A stretch of 5,908 bases of DNA from an uncultured Planctomycetaceae bacterium (lineage in GTDB: Bacteria > Planctomycetota > Planctomycetia > Planctomycetales > Planctomycetaceae), in contig CAIXQV010000729.1 in NCBI GenBank assembly GCA_903921605.1, forward strand, positions 1-5,908, given 5' to 3'. The notes beneath the pieces are model-generated. The model did not search any database and was not told the origin of the DNA. It saw only the letters and a program-made list of their open reading frames with translations. Shown in pieces: positions 3,211-5,908 of the stretch. Position 1 is the first letter of the stretch. Each line of letters begins with the position of its first letter. The position numbers were made by a program, and so were the translations under genes.

Positions 3211-5908
3211 TCAGAGCAGATCTAAGATCTCTCCTGCGAACAGATCGGTGATGACATCGTCGACGGCTCGAAAGAACCAGTCTGTGCCAGTTCCACCGAA
3301 CAGCACATCATCCTCGCCCGCGTCGTTCAGCACGTTGATCGTGGTCTTCAGTGATACCACAGGACTCCCCACGCCCGCTCGCAGATTCGTAATGCGAGTT
3401 GCATACGCGTTGCCGGAAATCCACTGTGTCCGCAGCGTGTTGAGATTGCTGAGACTGGTATCGCTCGTCGTCAGCCCGGCGATCAGGATGTCATCCCCGG
3501 CATCACCTTTCAAAATATCCAGTCCCAGGCCGCCGATCAGGATGTCGCGACCACTGCCCGCTTCCAGAATATCGCCACCTTCCATACCGACCAGAATGTT
3601 ATCGCCAAGATTACCCGTCAGGCGGTTCGCCTCAGCATTCCCCAATAGCGTATCGCTGCCCGTGCCGCCTACCGCGTTTTCGAAATTACTGAGAGAATTG
3701 AGCTTCAACGTGCGATTCAAATTCACCGGCTGAATCGCCGTCGATCCCAGATTCACCACGACGTCTGTCGTCAGAAATGCGAAGTTCAGGGTGTCGATGC
3801 CTTCGTTCGCATTTTCCGTCACCAGATCGGCTTCGGCTGTGGAAGTCGCCACAAACATGTAGGTGTCATTGTTGGGCCCACCGAACAGCACGTCGCTGCC
3901 CGATGACCCAAGAAGTTTGTCGTCCCCGGCATTGCCAGTCAGAGTATTGTCCAGAGTATTTCCGAACAGCGTGTCTGCACCGCTACCACCGAGGATGTTC
4001 TCAAACACAACAGCGGAATTCAGCTTCAACGTACGACTGGCATGTACCGACTGAACCGAAATTGAGCCGAGATTCACTACGACGTCTGTCGTCAGAAAGG
4101 CAAAGCTCAACGTATCCGTGCCCTGGTTCAGATTCTCGCTCACCTGATCCGCTTCGGCGATGGTGGTCGGAACAAAAACATAAGTGTCGTTGTCGGCCCC
4201 ACCGAGCAGCAAGTCGTCCCCAGTTGCTCCAATAAGTTTGTCGTTCCCGGCATTGCCGCTTATCGAATTGCTCAGACTGTTTCCAAAGAGCGTGTCAGCA
4301 CCGCTACCGCCCAGGATGTTCTCAAGCACGGTCGCGGAATTCAGCTTCAACGTGCGATTCGTATGCACAGGCTGGATCGACGTCGTTGCAAGGTTCACCA
4401 CGACATCTGTCGTCAGAAATGCGAAGCTCAGAGTGTCGATGCCCTCATTGGCATTCTCCGTCACCTCGTCTGCTTCCGCCGCGGAGGCCGGAGCAAGAAC
4501 ATAGGTGTCGTTGTTGGTTCCACCGAGCAGAAAGTCGTTGCCGCCGGCGCCAATGAGTTTGTCGTCTCCGGCACCGCCGGTCACAGTATTGACCAGACTG
4601 TTGCCGAACAGCGTGTCAGCACCAGTGCCACCGATGAGGTTTTCAATCACAACAGCAGAACTGAGCGTCAGCGTACGATTTGTATGCACCGGTTGAATCG
4701 ACGTCGACGCGAGATTCACGACCACGGCTGTGGTCAGGCCTGCAAAACTCAATGTATCGGTGCCGTTATTCGGCAGTTCGGTAATAGCATCAGCTTCGGA
4801 ACTCGAGGCTGTCCCGAAGAGATAGACGTCGTCACCCTGCCCGCCAAGCAGAGTATCACTCCCGGCACCGCCATTCAGCGTATCGCCAGCGCCGAAGCCG
4901 GACAGTTGATTGGCGTTTGAATTGCCGATCAGTGAATCCGCCGCAGAACCACCGGTCGCGTCTTCTATGTCTGATGACGATGTCAGCGTTAATAGTCTGC
5001 CCAGGTTCACCCCCTGAGCAGCCGTCGTTCCCAGATTCAGCGTAACGGCAGTGGACAACTGACTGAAGTCGATCGTATCGCGACCGCCACCGGGAACTTC
5101 TTCGATCGTATCGGATTCAACCAGTTCTGACGGCAGGAGGACGTAGAGGTCGTTGTCGGCACCGCCAGAGAGTGTGTCGTTGCCGTCGCCGCCCTGCATT
5201 GTGTCGAGGCCTGCACCACCCCAGATCGCCAGAGGAATGCTCATCGTCGCACTGGCGGCCCCTGAATTGAAGTTATCATCACCACCAGCGCCTCGCAGGC
5301 GGAACTGCGTGACGTCAGATGTGGCATAACTCGCGGTATTCAGGTTGCTGAATTTCAATTCAACATTGAGCCCATTGGGTGTGACCGTGACGGTATCGGC
5401 AGAATCCGTTCCGAATGCCATCACCGGCCCGGCGGGCTGATGATAGACTCCTGCAAACGCCACCGTGTTATCTTCGTTCCGTGGATCGACGTCGGGCTCA
5501 ACGACAAGGTTCGCACTGTCTGCCGTGAACAGCAGACGATAGTCGATACTTGGGTCAGCGAATCCGGCTCCGGGAAGGTTAATGCCGCTCCCGAGTGTCA
5601 GATTGACCGTGTGAACTCCCACGGTACGATCCGCAGGAATGGGAGAGAACGTGCCGATTTGCGTATCGACGTTGTCCATCAGTCCATCAATGGACTGAAA
5701 AATGTCGATATTGAACGGCGCGACATTGCCGTTTGCGATTTCATACGTAATCGCAATTCCGGTGCCCCCATTACCCGTCGCGCTCGTCATGCGGATGTCC
5801 GGGCGCTCAGTGGCGAAGTTGACAAGCAGATCCATCGAACCAGAGGTTGCGTGGTTGTTTGAATACACCGCGATGCGGTATTCCTGACCGGGAACCGCAT
5901 TCGAGATA
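3211..5908 (-). CDS. Secreted RTX-repeat calcium-binding protein, 3' part (start outside window)
   Basis: The frame is open to the right edge, giving 898 codons and a stop at 3213-3211. A GTG at 5868 is internal, because 13 further codons continue in frame (ISNAVPGQEYRIA). Counting from the first full codon, residues 1-33 (Y-R-I-A-V-Y-S...S-G-S-M-D-L-L-V) look like the end of a PPC-type beta domain. Residues 37-155 resemble a CARDB-like immunoglobulin-fold domain (Y-E-I-A-N-G...I-F-Q-S-I-D-G). Residues 156-229 are another beta segment ending in G-G-D-D-N-F. RTX nonapeptides (GGAGLDTMQ, GGDGNDTLS) begin at 230. Five 107-residue units occupy 248-782, each with a few GGxGxDxLx motifs. Further RTX motifs (783-811) lead into a planctomycete-type C-terminal module (W829, D-W-F-F at 876-879, ending G-E-I-L-D-L-L). 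RTX motifs bind calcium and fold outside the cell; the module may help export or anchoring (inference). No enzymatic domain is seen in this part. Confidence 0.9.
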   Translation of the reverse strand, partial: ISNAVPGQEYRIAVYSNNHATSGSMDLLVNFATERPDIRMTSATGNGGTGIAITYEIANGNVAPFNIDIFQSIDGLMDNVDTQIGTFSPIPADRTVGVHTVNLTLGSGINLPGAGFADPSIDYRLLFTADSANLVVEPDVDPRNEDNTVAFAGVYHQPAGPVMAFGTDSADTVTVTPNGLNVELKFSNLNTASYATSDVTQFRLRGAGGDDNFNSGAASATMSIPLAIWGGAGLDTMQGGDGNDTLSGGADNDLYVLLPSELVESDTIEEVPGGGRDTIDFSQLSTAVTLNLGTTAAQGVNLGRLLTLTSSSDIEDATGGSAADSLIGNSNANQLSGFGAGDTLNGGAGSDTLLGGQGDDVYLFGTASSSEADAITELPNNGTDTLSFAGLTTAVVVNLASTSIQPVHTNRTLTLSSAVVIENLIGGTGADTLFGNSLVNTVTGGAGDDKLIGAGGNDFLLGGTNNDTYVLAPASAAEADEVTENANEGIDTLSFAFLTTDVVVNLATTSIQPVHTNRTLKLNSATVLENILGGSGADTLFGNSLSNSISGNAGNDKLIGATGDDLLLGGADNDTYVFVPTTIAEADQVSENLNQGTDTLSFAFLTTDVVVNLGSISVQSVHASRTLKLNSAVVFENILGGSGADTLFGNTLDNTLTGNAGDDKLLGSSGSDVLFGGPNNDTYMFVATSTAEADLVTENANEGIDTLNFAFLTTDVVVNLGSTAIQPVNLNRTLKLNSLSNFENAVGGTGSDTLLGNAEANRLTGNLGDNILVGMEGGDILEAGSGRDILIGGLGLDILKGDAGDDILIAGLTTSDTSLSNLNTLRTQWISGNAYATRITNLRAGVGSPVVSLKTTINVLNDAGEDDVLFGGTGTDWFFRAVDDVITDLFAGEILDLL
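3562..5166 (-). repeat. Five tandem 321-bp units (107 residues each) in the RTX protein
   Basis: Units lie at 4846-5166, 4525-4845, 4204-4524, 3883-4203 and 3562-3882. The marker codons for the V-N of V-V-V-N-L fall at 5035, 4714, 4393, 4072 and 3751, exactly 321 bp apart each time, so no indel has been kept. Each unit reads GGxxNDxYx...A-E-A-D...E...D-T-L-S-F...T-T-x-V-V-V-N-L...R-T-L-x-L-x-S...E-N...G-G-S-G-A-D-T-L-F-G-N...G-x-x-D-x-L. By hand count, the third and fourth units share 74 of 107 residues. The first unit is the most diverged and the fifth is also atypical. Confidence 0.93.

Noticed and set aside
3200..4920. Several plus-strand open frames (3200-3733, 3777-4235, 3863-4054, 4184-4504, 4363-4920, 4505-4696) with similar sequences to each other
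   Set aside because: They recur in step with the 321-bp repeat on the minus strand and resemble each other only because they are its antisense. The minus-strand frame has clear RTX motifs.

Overview
This window most likely comes from a member of the Planctomycetota. Three things in the sequence point there. One protein has a basic N-terminus followed by an LExRxLPA-type motif. The same protein carries a long G-x-V-T-I-G-G-S repeat array of a kind I associate with planctomycete and verrucomicrobial surface proteins. The other protein is a multi-unit RTX (calcium-binding) protein that ends in a recurrent planctomycete C-terminal module (W...YATRI...DDVLFGGTGTDWFF...D.ITD...GE). The assignment rests on recognised motifs, not on a database search.

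Everything convincingly coding lies on the minus strand, so the window reads right to left. From the right edge to 3211 there is the 3' part of a large secreted RTX-repeat protein. Its frame is open through the edge, so its start lies outside the window. It holds a tail of a PPC-like domain, a CARDB-like beta domain, a second beta segment, five tandem units of exactly 321 bp (107 residues), and the C-terminal module. Next comes a gap of 716 bp (2495-3210) with no credible gene but several inverted repeats. From 2494 to 116 there is a second predicted surface protein, a repeat-rich beta-solenoid candidate of 792 codons, with a strong ribosome binding site fixing its start at 2494.

The most informative event is at the left edge. 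The last seven codons and the stop of the 792-codon gene appear to be insertion-sequence DNA. An IS481-like element begins at about position 139 with TGT, carries two 16-bp sub-repeats at its tip, and has a strong ribosome binding site and the first 16 codons of a transposase (from 49 to the left edge). It seems to have removed or displaced the usual C-terminal segment of the surface protein.

Both large proteins are probably extracellular or envelope-associated structural or adhesive proteins. Nothing here shows that they work together; the 716-bp gap argues for separate transcription. I found no tRNA, rRNA, CRISPR array or phage module, and no clearly new molecular system. The items worth following up are the IS disruption, the strictly periodic repeat array and the intergenic inverted repeats.
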